A stretch of DNA of 35,714 nucleotides from an uncultured Lachnospiraceae bacterium (GTDB taxonomy: Bacteria > Bacillota > Clostridia > Lachnospirales > Lachnospiraceae): the NCBI GenBank assembly GCA_944376745.1, contig CALWDR010000002.1:1-35714 (forward strand), in the 5' to 3' direction. The stretch's first letter is position 1; every line of letters begins with the position of its first letter. Of this stretch, positions 1 to 6,799 are shown in pieces. The position numbers and the translations under genes were made by a program. The notes under the pieces were generated by a model. That model saw only the letters and a program-made list of their open reading frames with translations. It was not told where the DNA came from and ran no database searches.

Positions 1-2
1 TC

Positions 3-1028
3 CTGAACGCGAATGCCCTTTCCGTAACGGTTCCCCAGGAGAAGGTGGAGTTGTATGTGGGCGAGACCTATCAGATTGAGCCTGTGGTGGAGACGGATCT
101 GGATGTGGATACTCTGCTGGAGTATGCTTCCGGAGCGGAAGCGGTGGCTGACGTAACTGCAGACGGCCTGGTGACTGCCCTGGGCAGGGGGACAACAACG
201 ATTACCGTAACGGCGCCGCGGGGAGAGAAGACGGCTTCCATCGAATTGACGGTGAAACTGACTGATGCCCAGACGGTGGAGGAGGCAGAAGCGATTGTCC
301 AAGAAATTGTGGATAGCATCGCTGTATCCAACGACACTACCCAAGAAGATTTTCAGAGTGCCCTGGAGAATGCCCTGGAAAACGCCGGCCTGGAAAATGT
401 GACAGTTACAGTTTCGGAGCTGAGCGTAAGTCTCGCTGATGTCGGTGCGCAAGGCCGTATTACAGGCTCCGTTTCCATTCAATGCGCTGAATCGGAAGCT
501 TCGGTTGTCATTGACAGAAGCATTGCTGCTCTTGCGCCCAAAACCTATGAACTTGTGGTGATTTCGGGCAGTGGAAGCGGTTCCTATGAGGAAGGCGCGG
601 AAGTGATCGTTACGGCAGAGGAGCAGGAAGGTATGGTATTCCAGCGCTGGGAAGCGGAAGGAATCACCCTTGCGGACGCTGCGGCGAATCCGCTGAGCTT
701 TAAGATGCCGGCAGGGGCAGTAAGGCTGATTGCGGTTTACCAGGAAGAACCTGGCGGAACCGAGACTCCCGGCGGAACGGAGGAACCTGGCGGAACGGAG
801 GAACCTGGCGGAACCGAGACTCCCGGCGGAACGGAAGAGCCTGGCGGAACCGAGACTCCTGGCGACACGGAGAAACCGGGTGATACCGCAAATCCCGGCA
901 AAGAGGATACCCATACCCCCGGAAAGACAGGCGATTCCATGCCGGTAGGAATCTGGATTGCGCTGGCAGTGGTGTGCGGCGGCGCACTGATTGTGATAGC
1001 GGCGTTCCGCAAGGAAAAAGAATCGTAG
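3..1028 (+). CDS. Surface protein, C-terminal part (Ig-like domain, repeat stalk, membrane anchor)
   Basis: The reading frame is open to the first bases of the window, so the 5' part of the gene lies outside; the GTG at 45 is an internal Val, not a start. About the first 90 visible residues form a bacterial Ig-like (BIG2) domain (GETYQIEPV, then VTADGLVTALGRGTTTITVTA). A region of unclear family follows, then a divergent InlB B-repeat-like domain (YELVVISGSGSGSYEEGAEV, ending FKMPAGAVRLIAVY). Next is a stalk of six-residue PGGTE(T/E) repeats. The end is TPGKTGDSMP, a hydrophobic span and the basic tail FRKEKES. This resembles a sortase-type LPxTG end but lacks the exact motif. The protein probably sits on the cell surface; its ligand is unknown. 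A 9-bp hairpin follows the gene. Confidence 0.85.
   Translation: MNANALSVTVPQEKVELYVGETYQIEPVVETDLDVDTLLEYASGAEAVADVTADGLVTALGRGTTTITVTAPRGEKTASIELTVKLTDAQTVEEAEAIVQEIVDSIAVSNDTTQEDFQSALENALENAGLENVTVTVSELSVSLADVGAQGRITGSVSIQCAESEASVVIDRSIAALAPKTYELVVISGSGSGSYEEGAEVIVTAEEQEGMVFQRWEAEGITLADAAANPLSFKMPAGAVRLIAVYQEEPGGTETPGGTEEPGGTEEPGGTETPGGTEEPGGTETPGDTEKPGDTANPGKEDTHTPGKTGDSMPVGIWIALAVVCGGALIVIAAFRKEKES
750..893 (+). repeat. 18-bp tandem repeat encoding PGGTE(T/E) stalk
   Basis: Eight in-frame units of 18 bp encode PGGTET or PGGTEE, decaying to PGDTEK and PGDTAN at the 3' end. The first units are almost identical at DNA level, which suggests recent expansion by slippage. Such Pro/Gly/Thr stalks usually space a surface domain away from the wall. 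Confidence 0.9.
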
Positions 1029-1052
1029 AAATATCATGATACAGGTGTCAAT

Positions 1053-1077
1053 GGGGCATGCGGGCCGCGCATGCCCC
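1053..1077 (+). terminator. Strong hairpin after the surface protein gene
   Basis: GGGGCATGC and GCATGCCCC form a perfect 9-bp stem with a 7-base loop, 25 bases after the stop codon. No T run follows, so it may be an mRNA-end or processing hairpin rather than a classical terminator. Confidence 0.5.
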
Positions 1078-1130
1078 TGGGGTACCTGCGTCATATCATA
1101 CTGTGCTATATTATAAGAAAGAGATTTGTT

Positions 1131-2180
1131 ATGGACTATTCAACACTATACATGCCAAGAAAACGCATTACCCGTTCCATCAGCGCGGAAAATCCGGACG
1201 GAAGTAAGAACGGGGGCGGACGCGCCATAAAAGAGACGGGACCGGCCAGAAATCTTGGCCAGGGCTGGAAAATGTCTCCCAGTATTCGAATTGCGGCAGG
1301 AGAGGAGGTATGTCTTGCGGACATTCACGGGGAGGGGATGATCACTTCCCTTTGGATGACCCATACCGAACTGCCCAGATTTCTGATTCTGCGCATCTTC
1401 TGGGAAGACCAGGAGATTCCGGCGGTAGAGGTTCCCCTGGGAGACTTCTTTGCCAATGCCTGGGGGAAATATTATAAGAATAATTCACTGATGATACAGG
1501 TAAACCCCGGGTATGCGTTGAACTGCTGCTGGAGTATGCCCTTCCATGAGCATTGCAGAATCACCCTGGAAAATCTCCATGAAAAGGAGGTAGCCCTTTG
1601 GTATCAGATTAATTACGAGCTGGGTGAGGTGGACAAGGACAGCCTTTATTTTCACGCCTATTACCACAGAAGCAACCCCCTTGGCTACAAGGAGACCCAC
1701 AAGCTTCTGCCGAAAATCAAGGGCAGCGGCCATTACGTGGGCTGTAGTGTGTTCTGGCAGGTGAACAACAATCGATGGTGGGGAGAGGGCGAGATGAAAT
1801 TCTACCTGGACGATGACGAATATCCCACGATATGCGGAACGGGGACTGAGGACTATTTTCAGGGTGGGTGGAATTTTGAAAATCCGGAGACCCACAGGTA
1901 TGAGAGCTTTTCCTCCCCCTATTCGGGCTTTCAGACCTTCCTTCCGGATGGAGTGTACCAGGCCAATACCCGGTTTCAGATGTACCGTCTCCATCTTGCG
2001 GACCCTGTCTTCTTTCGGAAAAATCTGTGGATAGAGTTGCAGGCTCTGGGCTGGCGAAATGAAAACGCCGAATATCTGCCGCTGCAGGATGATATCAGTA
2101 GCGTGTGCTACTGGTACCAGGACGCGCCGGCCGGCGTGCTGCGGCTGACGGACGGGAAGGAACGGCTCGAGATCATTTAG
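1131..2180 (+). CDS. GH172 (DUF2961) family glycoside hydrolase-like protein
   Basis: The protein (349 aa) matches the DUF2961 family, now glycoside hydrolase family 172. Characterised members act on fructose- or arabinofuranose-containing glycans. Family features visible are RSISAENPDG near residue 16, LGQGWKMSPSI, the LADIHGEGMITSLWM strand, and the mid-protein CGTGTEDYFQGGW segment, which carries conserved acidic residues. No signal peptide is seen, so it is probably cytoplasmic. The ATG at 1131 is chosen because homology begins there and an AAGAAAGAGA ribosome site lies just upstream; the in-frame ATG at 1071 lies inside the preceding hairpin. The substrate cannot be told from sequence. 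Confidence 0.85.
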   Translation: MDYSTLYMPRKRITRSISAENPDGSKNGGGRAIKETGPARNLGQGWKMSPSIRIAAGEEVCLADIHGEGMITSLWMTHTELPRFLILRIFWEDQEIPAVEVPLGDFFANAWGKYYKNNSLMIQVNPGYALNCCWSMPFHEHCRITLENLHEKEVALWYQINYELGEVDKDSLYFHAYYHRSNPLGYKETHKLLPKIKGSGHYVGCSVFWQVNNNRWWGEGEMKFYLDDDEYPTICGTGTEDYFQGGWNFENPETHRYESFSSPYSGFQTFLPDGVYQANTRFQMYRLHLADPVFFRKNLWIELQALGWRNENAEYLPLQDDISSVCYWYQDAPAGVLRLTDGKERLEII

Positions 2181-2204
2181 CAAAAACAGAATAGAAAACC
2201 CAGG

Positions 2205-2241
2205 TGGGCTGTCCTGAAGAATACAATTCGGTGACAGCCCA
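2205..2241. repeat. Inverted repeat, 9-bp arms
   Basis: TGGGCTGTC pairs perfectly with GACAGCCCA across a 19-base loop, 24 bases after the GH172 stop. It may end that transcript, although no T run follows. Confidence 0.6.
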
Positions 2242-2252
2242 TCAAGTATCTT

Positions 2253-2305
2253 GTCAATCTCGTCATTACCTGGTCAAAATTGTTGACTTAAATGACGAGA
2301 TTGAC
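2253..2305. repeat. Perfect 15-bp inverted repeat with nested inner arms
   Basis: GTCAATCTCGTCATT and AATGACGAGATTGAC are exact reverse complements separated by 23 bases. The loop holds a second short pair (GTCAA/TTGAC). No T run follows. It sits at the edge of a region of mobile-element debris and may be an old element end or a recombination site. Confidence 0.75.
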
Positions 2306-2387
2306 TGCATAAGGAAAAGGCGGCATTGTTGCCATTACTTCCATGTCACCTGTAATTCTCTTTTTTGGCGGACACATAAATTTTTTC

Positions 2388-2458
2388 TTGTATTTTTACC
2401 AAATTTCTGCTATGCTAAACTTACATTTCGGAGAAATGTACTTCGGTACTGTCTTTTT
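2388..2458 (+). promoter_or_regulatory. Promoter followed by two hairpins and a T run
   Basis: TTGTAT, a 17-bp spacer and TATGCT with an upstream TG (extended -10) form a plausible promoter. The expected start near 2423 is followed at once by ACATTTC/GAAATGT (loop GGA), then GTAC-TTCG-GTAC and a TCTTTTT run. The layout resembles a very short terminated transcript or attenuator. No protein is supported here. Confidence 0.4.
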
Positions 2459-2620
2459 CCGTAATCTATCGCTGGTAGTACTTGCGGCGGTTCGAGGCTG
2501 CTTCAGCCCGTGTATCACAAACATAATAACAATCAAACAGGCACAGGAACAGGCTTTTATCTCGTCTGCTTTCATGAAAAATACCCTGCCGGCAGGAAAC
2601 CGCAGAGGATGAAATAATTC

Positions 2621-2650
2621 TTGAACAGTCAGTATTTGCGGTGGTATAAT
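2621..2650 (+). promoter_or_regulatory. Promoter of the truncated Rpn gene
   Basis: TTGAAC, an 18-bp spacer and TATAAT, with a TG one base before the -10, form a near-consensus sigma-A promoter. It lies just upstream of the frame of the Rpn-family remnant and probably belonged to it. Confidence 0.6.
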
Positions 2651-2691
2651 CATATTGTAAGGTTCGCAAAACCGTTTCGATAATATGGAAG

Positions 2692-3345
2692 GTTCGTAAA
2701 ACGCTTTACTATGGGGAGAAGGCGTGGGACGGAAGCACCCGGCTGTTCGACCTGCTGGATATACCCAGGACGGAAGCATGGATTTATGACTATATATCTG
2801 ATTACCGGATGAATCTGGTACATGCCGGGAATGTGGTACCCGGACATTTCCACACCGGGCTAAAGCAAGTATTTGAGCTGTTGCCCTATTCCGGGAGAGG
2901 GAAAGAGATGGAGCGGTATGTGGAGCAAAACAGTGGGGAATTTTCCAATGTGAGCGAGGAAACCTTTGAACTGTTGGCCACATTTTTTGACGACAGAGAA
3001 TTGGAACTGGCAAAGAAGAAGGAGCAATTCCGGAACAAAGAAGGAGGCGGATATAATATGTGTACGGCATTTCGGGAGATAAGAGAGGAAAGCTTCAGGC
3101 TGGGAAAGGACCAGGGATTTAAGTTGGGGAAGGACCGTGGTATCAAGCTGGGAAAGGACCAGGGAATCCGGATTGGAGAAAACCGTGGCCTCAAGTTGGG
3201 GAAGGAGCAAGGAATCAAGATTGGAGAAGAACGGGTAAACCTTCTGATTCAGCGTCTGATAAAGGACTGCCACATGGAGGAGATAGAGCGTGTCGTATCG
3301 GACAAGGCCTATCAGCAGGAATTATTTTCAAAATATGGAATTTAA
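2692..3345 (+). pseudogene. Rpn-family nuclease / putative transposase, N-terminal part lost
   Basis: This is the distal part of a Rpn-type (PD-(D/E)XK nuclease family transposase) protein. Recognisable pieces are KTLYYGEKAWDG, RLFDLLDIP, the long middle helix region, and a C-terminal run of LGKDQG / LGKDRG / IGENRG heptad-like repeats (about residues 95-140 counted from the first ATG at 2809) typical of the family in Lachnospiraceae. Full proteins are around 300 aa. Here the frame is open back to a stop at 2647 but has no start codon before 2809, which lies inside the conserved domain, so the catalytic N-terminus is missing. A near-duplicate of AAGGTTCGYAAAAC (2671 and 2692 areas) marks the breakpoint. 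A promoter remains upstream. Confidence 0.7.
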
Positions 3346-3396
3346 AAATAAAGGGGATGTCGGTTAATACCGATTTTTGACCCCTGACAAGCAGGG

Positions 3397-3467
3397 AGGA
3401 GACAATCCTACAGAATGCGGACTTTTTTAGAGTCGGGATTCTGCTGGGGATTGTCTCCTTCTTTTTT
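3397..3467 (+). terminator. Rho-independent terminator after the Rpn remnant
   Basis: AGGAGACAATCC pairs with GGATTGTCTCCT (12 bp), with a further CAGAAT/ATTCTG pair inside, and is followed by TCTTTTTT. It would stop transcription from the left before the IS element. Confidence 0.8.
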
Positions 3468-3527
3468 ATAAATGCTATTTTAGGGCGCAAAAGCCCCTTG
3501 GCTGGATTTTTCAGAGCACTCTATAGC

Positions 3528-3660
3528 CTAAGCCGCTTTCTGCTCCTTTTTCCCTTCAAATTTTTCAATCTCATGATGTAAAAACCGATGATATTTCATG
3601 ATGTTCCGCCCTATGGCATACAGCATGAACTCTTTATATACTTTTTCCGCTGAACGGTAA
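3528..3660 (-). pseudogene. Out-of-frame C-terminal end of the IS1182 transposase
   Basis: Read in the next frame, this stretch encodes the conserved IS1182 tail (YRSAEKVYKEFMLYAIGRN, then a HRFLHHEIEKFEG segment, ending KKEQKAA) followed by TAG. It is separated from the main frame only by one extra base in a homopolymer. Confidence 0.75.
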
Positions 3661-5328
3661 TTAAAAACGTCGGAAGCCTTCGTTCTCTTTGATATCTCCA
3701 AAGTGACCTTCTGTCTGGATCGATCTTGTCTGACGTCTCAAAATCCCTTCCTCACTCTGGATATTGGCGTTGGACTCTTCCCTCAGCTCTTCCCACCGTT
3801 CGTTGATCTTCATGACTTTATTGCGGTCTGGATTCTTTTCGCTGTATCTGTAAAGACATTTGGATTTATGCGCACAGCCGCTGCAGTCCGCACAGCCGTA
3901 TACCTCCACCGTCTGGGTATAGCCGTCCATCTCTTTGCTTTCCGTCCGGATATGGCGCAACTCCCTTCCGTCATGGCAGATGTAATAATGCTCATCTTCA
4001 AAGACGGCGTAGGTCATGTTGTAATACTTTCCGATATCCTCCCTGTAGGCACGGGTTTTTCGCTTTTCATGGTCCTGAAGTTTGATGAAGCTTCGGATTT
4101 CATTCTCTTTCAGATACAGCAGGTTCTTTTCACTGCAGTAGCCGCTGTCGGCAGTCACCGCTTCCAGGGTATCCCCAAACGCATTCCTGTGTTTTTCCAG
4201 AACAGGGATCAGCGTATTGTAGTCTGTCCGGTCATTACTTACATATCCGTGGACAATAAAGTAATTCTCTACTGCGATCTGGACGTTGTAGGCCGGTTTT
4301 AACTGCCCGTTCAGCATATGGTCTTCTTTCATCCGCATAAAAGTGGCTTCCAGATCTGTCTTGGAATAGCTGTTCCGGTCTTTTCCCATGATCTCAAAGC
4401 ATTCCTTATACTCCATCAGGCGCTTCCCACATGCTTCCAGTTCTTCATAAAGCTTCTGGATTTCCGGTTTATGCTTTCCTTTCCCGCAAATGAATCCAAT
4501 CCCTTCCACTTGCGCGATCCGCATCAGGTTCTTCTGCAGCTTCAGGATCTCAAGAGGGGAACAGCTGTCGATCTCAATGATCGTATCATTGGAAATCTTC
4601 TTATGCTTTGTCAGCTTCCGTTTTCGGTTCTCTTCAATGACCTTCCTGACTTTATCCATTCCTTCGATCACGAACATATGGGCATCCCCAAGATCGTATT
4701 TCGGGCCATATCCGTTCTCCATAAGAAAGGCATTGTACTTTGTGTAGAGGGCGTCTATAGTATCCAAAAGGCCTGCAAGATGATAATTGAGGCTCCCCCG
4801 CCAGACGAACGTGTATCTGTTTGCGTTCGCTTCCAGTTTTGTTCCGTCAATGTAAAGCTCTTTCAGGGTGATGAATCCTTCCTTCTGAAGACGGCGCATG
4901 AACTGACAGTTCAGTTCATCCAGGACTTCTCCTGTCAGCTTTTTCCCTTTGAAATCGTAGAAAGCATCCCTCTGGGGTTTCTGTCCTTTGGTCAGCCAGA
5001 TAAATGCAAGGTCTCTCTGGCACAGCTCTACGATCCGGTCTACGGCCCGGATGCCCCGCATATTTGCATAGGTAACAACAGCATACATCATGATTGGATT
5101 GTACCCGGTTCGCCCTTTATCCGAATAGCAGGCCAGCAGGCCTGAAAAATCTAATTCCTCCATCACTTTTTTCAGGGTATAGACTGGATCGTCGTCGGGT
5201 AAGCCCAAGTCGAGGAAACTGAAATTAATTTTTTGTTGCCCAATCTCAAAAAAGTCGTTATAATAATTCTTGGTTATCATAGTTTCATTATAACATGGAA
5301 CGGAGAAAAGGTGGTTGTCGTTAGCCAT
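3661..5328 (-). CDS. IS1182-family transposase, frameshifted near its C-terminus
   Basis: The protein (555 aa as read) is a DDE transposase of the IS1182 type. Visible landmarks are FSFLDLGLPDDDPVYTLKKV near the N-terminus, KELYIDGTKLEANANRYTF (first catalytic Asp), VTADSGYCSEKNLLYL (second Asp), a Cys cluster (CADCSGCAHKSKC) and the end GHFGDIKENEGFRRF. After FRRF a stop arises because of an A5 run on the plus strand (3663-3667). Removing one base lets the frame continue as NYRSAEKVYKEFMLYAIGRN and on to a stop at 3528, which matches the usual family C-terminus. About 45 residues are therefore lost or made only by frameshifting. The start at 5328 has a modest ribosome site; ATG at codon 17 is an alternative. 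Confidence 0.85.
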   Translation of the reverse strand: MANDNHLFSVPCYNETMITKNYYNDFFEIGQQKINFSFLDLGLPDDDPVYTLKKVMEELDFSGLLACYSDKGRTGYNPIMMYAVVTYANMRGIRAVDRIVELCQRDLAFIWLTKGQKPQRDAFYDFKGKKLTGEVLDELNCQFMRRLQKEGFITLKELYIDGTKLEANANRYTFVWRGSLNYHLAGLLDTIDALYTKYNAFLMENGYGPKYDLGDAHMFVIEGMDKVRKVIEENRKRKLTKHKKISNDTIIEIDSCSPLEILKLQKNLMRIAQVEGIGFICGKGKHKPEIQKLYEELEACGKRLMEYKECFEIMGKDRNSYSKTDLEATFMRMKEDHMLNGQLKPAYNVQIAVENYFIVHGYVSNDRTDYNTLIPVLEKHRNAFGDTLEAVTADSGYCSEKNLLYLKENEIRSFIKLQDHEKRKTRAYREDIGKYYNMTYAVFEDEHYYICHDGRELRHIRTESKEMDGYTQTVEVYGCADCSGCAHKSKCLYRYSEKNPDRNKVMKINERWEELREESNANIQSEEGILRRQTRSIQTEGHFGDIKENEGFRRF

Positions 5329-5355
5329 CTTTTTCTCTTTTTTGTGGAAAATTTT

Positions 5356-5395
5356 CAGGGGCAGGCGCGACTCGCATGAGTCATGCCTACCCCTG
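5356..5395. repeat. 40-bp palindrome at the IS right end
   Basis: CAGGGGCAGGC and GCCTACCCCTG are near-perfect inverted arms, and inside them GACTC-GCAT-GAGTC continues the symmetry. It lies between the transposase start and the neighbouring gene remnants and probably marks the element border. Confidence 0.6.
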
Positions 5396-5464
5396 TTTGG
5401 AACTATCTATTTCCCGACAGCCTCTTTATTCATGACAATAGAAAGTCGCAAAGCATACTTTCTA

Positions 5465-5563
5465 TTATTTTCGCTTCGCATTCCGATACTGCCTGGGAGA
5501 TAAGGCAAATTTTTTCTTAAAGCACCGGCTGAAATAAAAAGCGTCCGTAAAGCCACATCTGTA
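5465..5563 (-). pseudogene. AraC-family regulator, C-terminal HTH remnant
   Basis: On the minus strand the frame RCGFTDAFYFSRCFKKKFAL, then SPRQYRNAKRK and stop, is the last helix-turn-helix and signature of an AraC/XylS regulator. Everything upstream is gone: homology stops near 5563, where a second gene fragment on the other strand begins. The arrangement (AraC tail pointing left, URO-D tail pointing right) is the same as in the intact pair at 17.6-19.9 kb, but the sequences differ, so this is a deleted paralogous pair. Confidence 0.75.
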
Positions 5564-5569
5564 GAAAAA

Positions 5570-5767
5570 TGTTTTGCCGCCATCCGAAAGGAGCTGGAAT
5601 ACAAGATGTCCGCCCCAATGCTGGGCGGCGGTACGATTTTCGCTCTCGACCACCGGATTCCCAACGGGGTGTCCATGGAAAATTACCGCTATTACGTGAA
5701 AACCGGGCGCGAATTATTGAACCTTCCGCCAATCAGTGGAGAAGGGTGGGAACGTATGGCGTTTTAG
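5570..5767 (+). pseudogene. URO-D / MtaA-like methyltransferase, C-terminal remnant
   Basis: The frame AAIRKELEYKMSAPMLGGG, then TIFALDHRIPNGVSMENYRY and YVKTGRELLNLPP, is the C-terminal end of a uroporphyrinogen-decarboxylase-superfamily protein (GGG...DHxIPNxVxxENY motif). Only about 65 codons remain, with no start or ribosome site. It abuts the AraC remnant, which points to an internal deletion that removed both gene starts and their shared promoter region. Confidence 0.75.
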
Positions 5768-5811
5768 AAATCTTTCGATTTAATTTTGTTTTATTTCCCG
5801 GGAAACTGTGA

Positions 5812-5817
5812 TATACT
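5812..5817 (+). promoter_or_regulatory. -10 box of the lipoprotein gene
   Basis: TATACT in the context GTGATATACTGTATAG gives a likely transcription start near 5824. No good -35 is seen at 17 bp, so an activator or another sigma factor may be needed. Confidence 0.4.
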
Positions 5818-5836
5818 GTATAGCAGATGACAGGCA

Positions 5837-6682
5837 TTGCTGATACAGGAAGGTGATATTATTTTTCATGACAAAAAGAGACAGGGAAACCTGGGTGCGC
5901 TGAAGGGGCTTCTGCTGTCCCTGCTGCCGGTCCTGGCGTTAGCCCTTATGAACGGTTGCGTTCGCGGGCCGGGGGCGGAGGCGGAATCCGGGCAGGAATC
6001 GGAGGAACAGGAAGCCAAACGCAAGGATACCGGGCTTTACATTTTACTCAATGCCGGTGAGGACAAAGAGTATATTTTTGTGGAGAGCGTGGATACCGGG
6101 CGGCAGGGAGAATTTGCCTGGAATGAGGATACCGTAATCTATAACCGTGAGGGCGAAAAGATCGGCCTTGAGGATTTGAATACCGGGGAGCTTTTAGAGC
6201 TTCAGTTTACGGAGGAAGAGGTGCTTACGGAGATTGCCGTATCTGCCAGGGCTTTCGTTCTTAAGGAGGTCACGGAATTTTCCATCGACGACGAGGCGGG
6301 GATCTTCGAGGCGGACGGCAGGGAGTACCATTTTGACGAGTCCTTAAAAATTTTTTCGGAGGACGGGCTGATTCCCGTCAATGAGTTAAGCAGGATCGAC
6401 ACCCTCTGCGTCTGGGGCTTTGAGGAAAATGTGTATACCCTGACAGTGACCAGAGGCCATGGGATCGTGACGTTTCGCAATACCAGGGACTTTGAGGGCG
6501 GAACGGTGACCATCGGGGATATGGACGGGGTCAAGATCACCCGGGACCTGACGCTGGAGCTTCCGGAGGGAACATACACCGTAAGGGTGGACAAGGACGG
6601 ACACGGGGGAAGTATAGAGATCACGGTGAACCGCTTTGAGGAGCTGGCGGTGGATTTAAATGACATCGAGGATGAAAATTGA
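5837..6682 (+). CDS. Lipoprotein with PEGA-like C-terminal domain
   Basis: A basic stretch (KKRQGNLGALK), a hydrophobic segment (GLLLSLLPVLALALMNGC) and Cys at the lipobox indicate a membrane-anchored lipoprotein. After an acidic linker come beta-rich repeats (NEDTVIYNREGEKIGLEDLN, then a second similar unit REYHFDESLKIFSEDG). The end (VKITRDLTLELPEGTYTVRV and on) resembles a PEGA domain, often found in envelope proteins. The start is uncertain. The in-frame TTG at 5837 precedes the best ribosome site (AGGAAGG, 5847-5853), and the only nearby ATG (5868) is out of frame by one base. One more A in the A5 run at 5873-5877 would give MTKKRQGN in frame. The function is unknown. Confidence 0.75.
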   Translation: MLIQEGDIIFHDKKRQGNLGALKGLLLSLLPVLALALMNGCVRGPGAEAESGQESEEQEAKRKDTGLYILLNAGEDKEYIFVESVDTGRQGEFAWNEDTVIYNREGEKIGLEDLNTGELLELQFTEEEVLTEIAVSARAFVLKEVTEFSIDDEAGIFEADGREYHFDESLKIFSEDGLIPVNELSRIDTLCVWGFEENVYTLTVTRGHGIVTFRNTRDFEGGTVTIGDMDGVKITRDLTLELPEGTYTVRVDKDGHGGSIEITVNRFEELAVDLNDIEDEN

Positions 6683-6799
6683 CGCGGCAGCCGCGGCGTT
6701 TGAGACGGCGAAGAAGCGGTCTGCTCTGGCCGCGGCGTTCCGAAGGAATGTATGGGCGCAAGCCCTTATAGAATATTTTATGATACAGGAGGAAATGAT

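Larger units (their letters stand above)
3483..5396 (-). mobile_element. IS1182-family insertion sequence (approximate ends)
   Basis: The element carries one IS1182-type transposase gene on the minus strand. The ends are estimated. Both flanks have a GCCCCT core followed at short distance by an ATTTT(T)C tract, read inward (about 3492-3512 on the left, about 5350-5368 on the right as reverse complement), a plausible pair of imperfect terminal inverted repeats. Each end also holds a hairpin (GGGC-GCAAAA-GCCC on the left, a 40-bp palindrome on the right). No target-site duplication could be identified with confidence. Confidence 0.65.

Noticed and set aside
2396..3070. Minus-strand open frame (224 aa) over the Rpn remnant region
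   Set aside because: No ribosome site or domain; it spans several hairpins, a promoter and the recognisable plus-strand remnant.
4318..5145. Plus-strand open frame (275 aa) opposite the transposase
   Set aside because: The minus strand clearly encodes the IS1182 transposase with its catalytic motifs.
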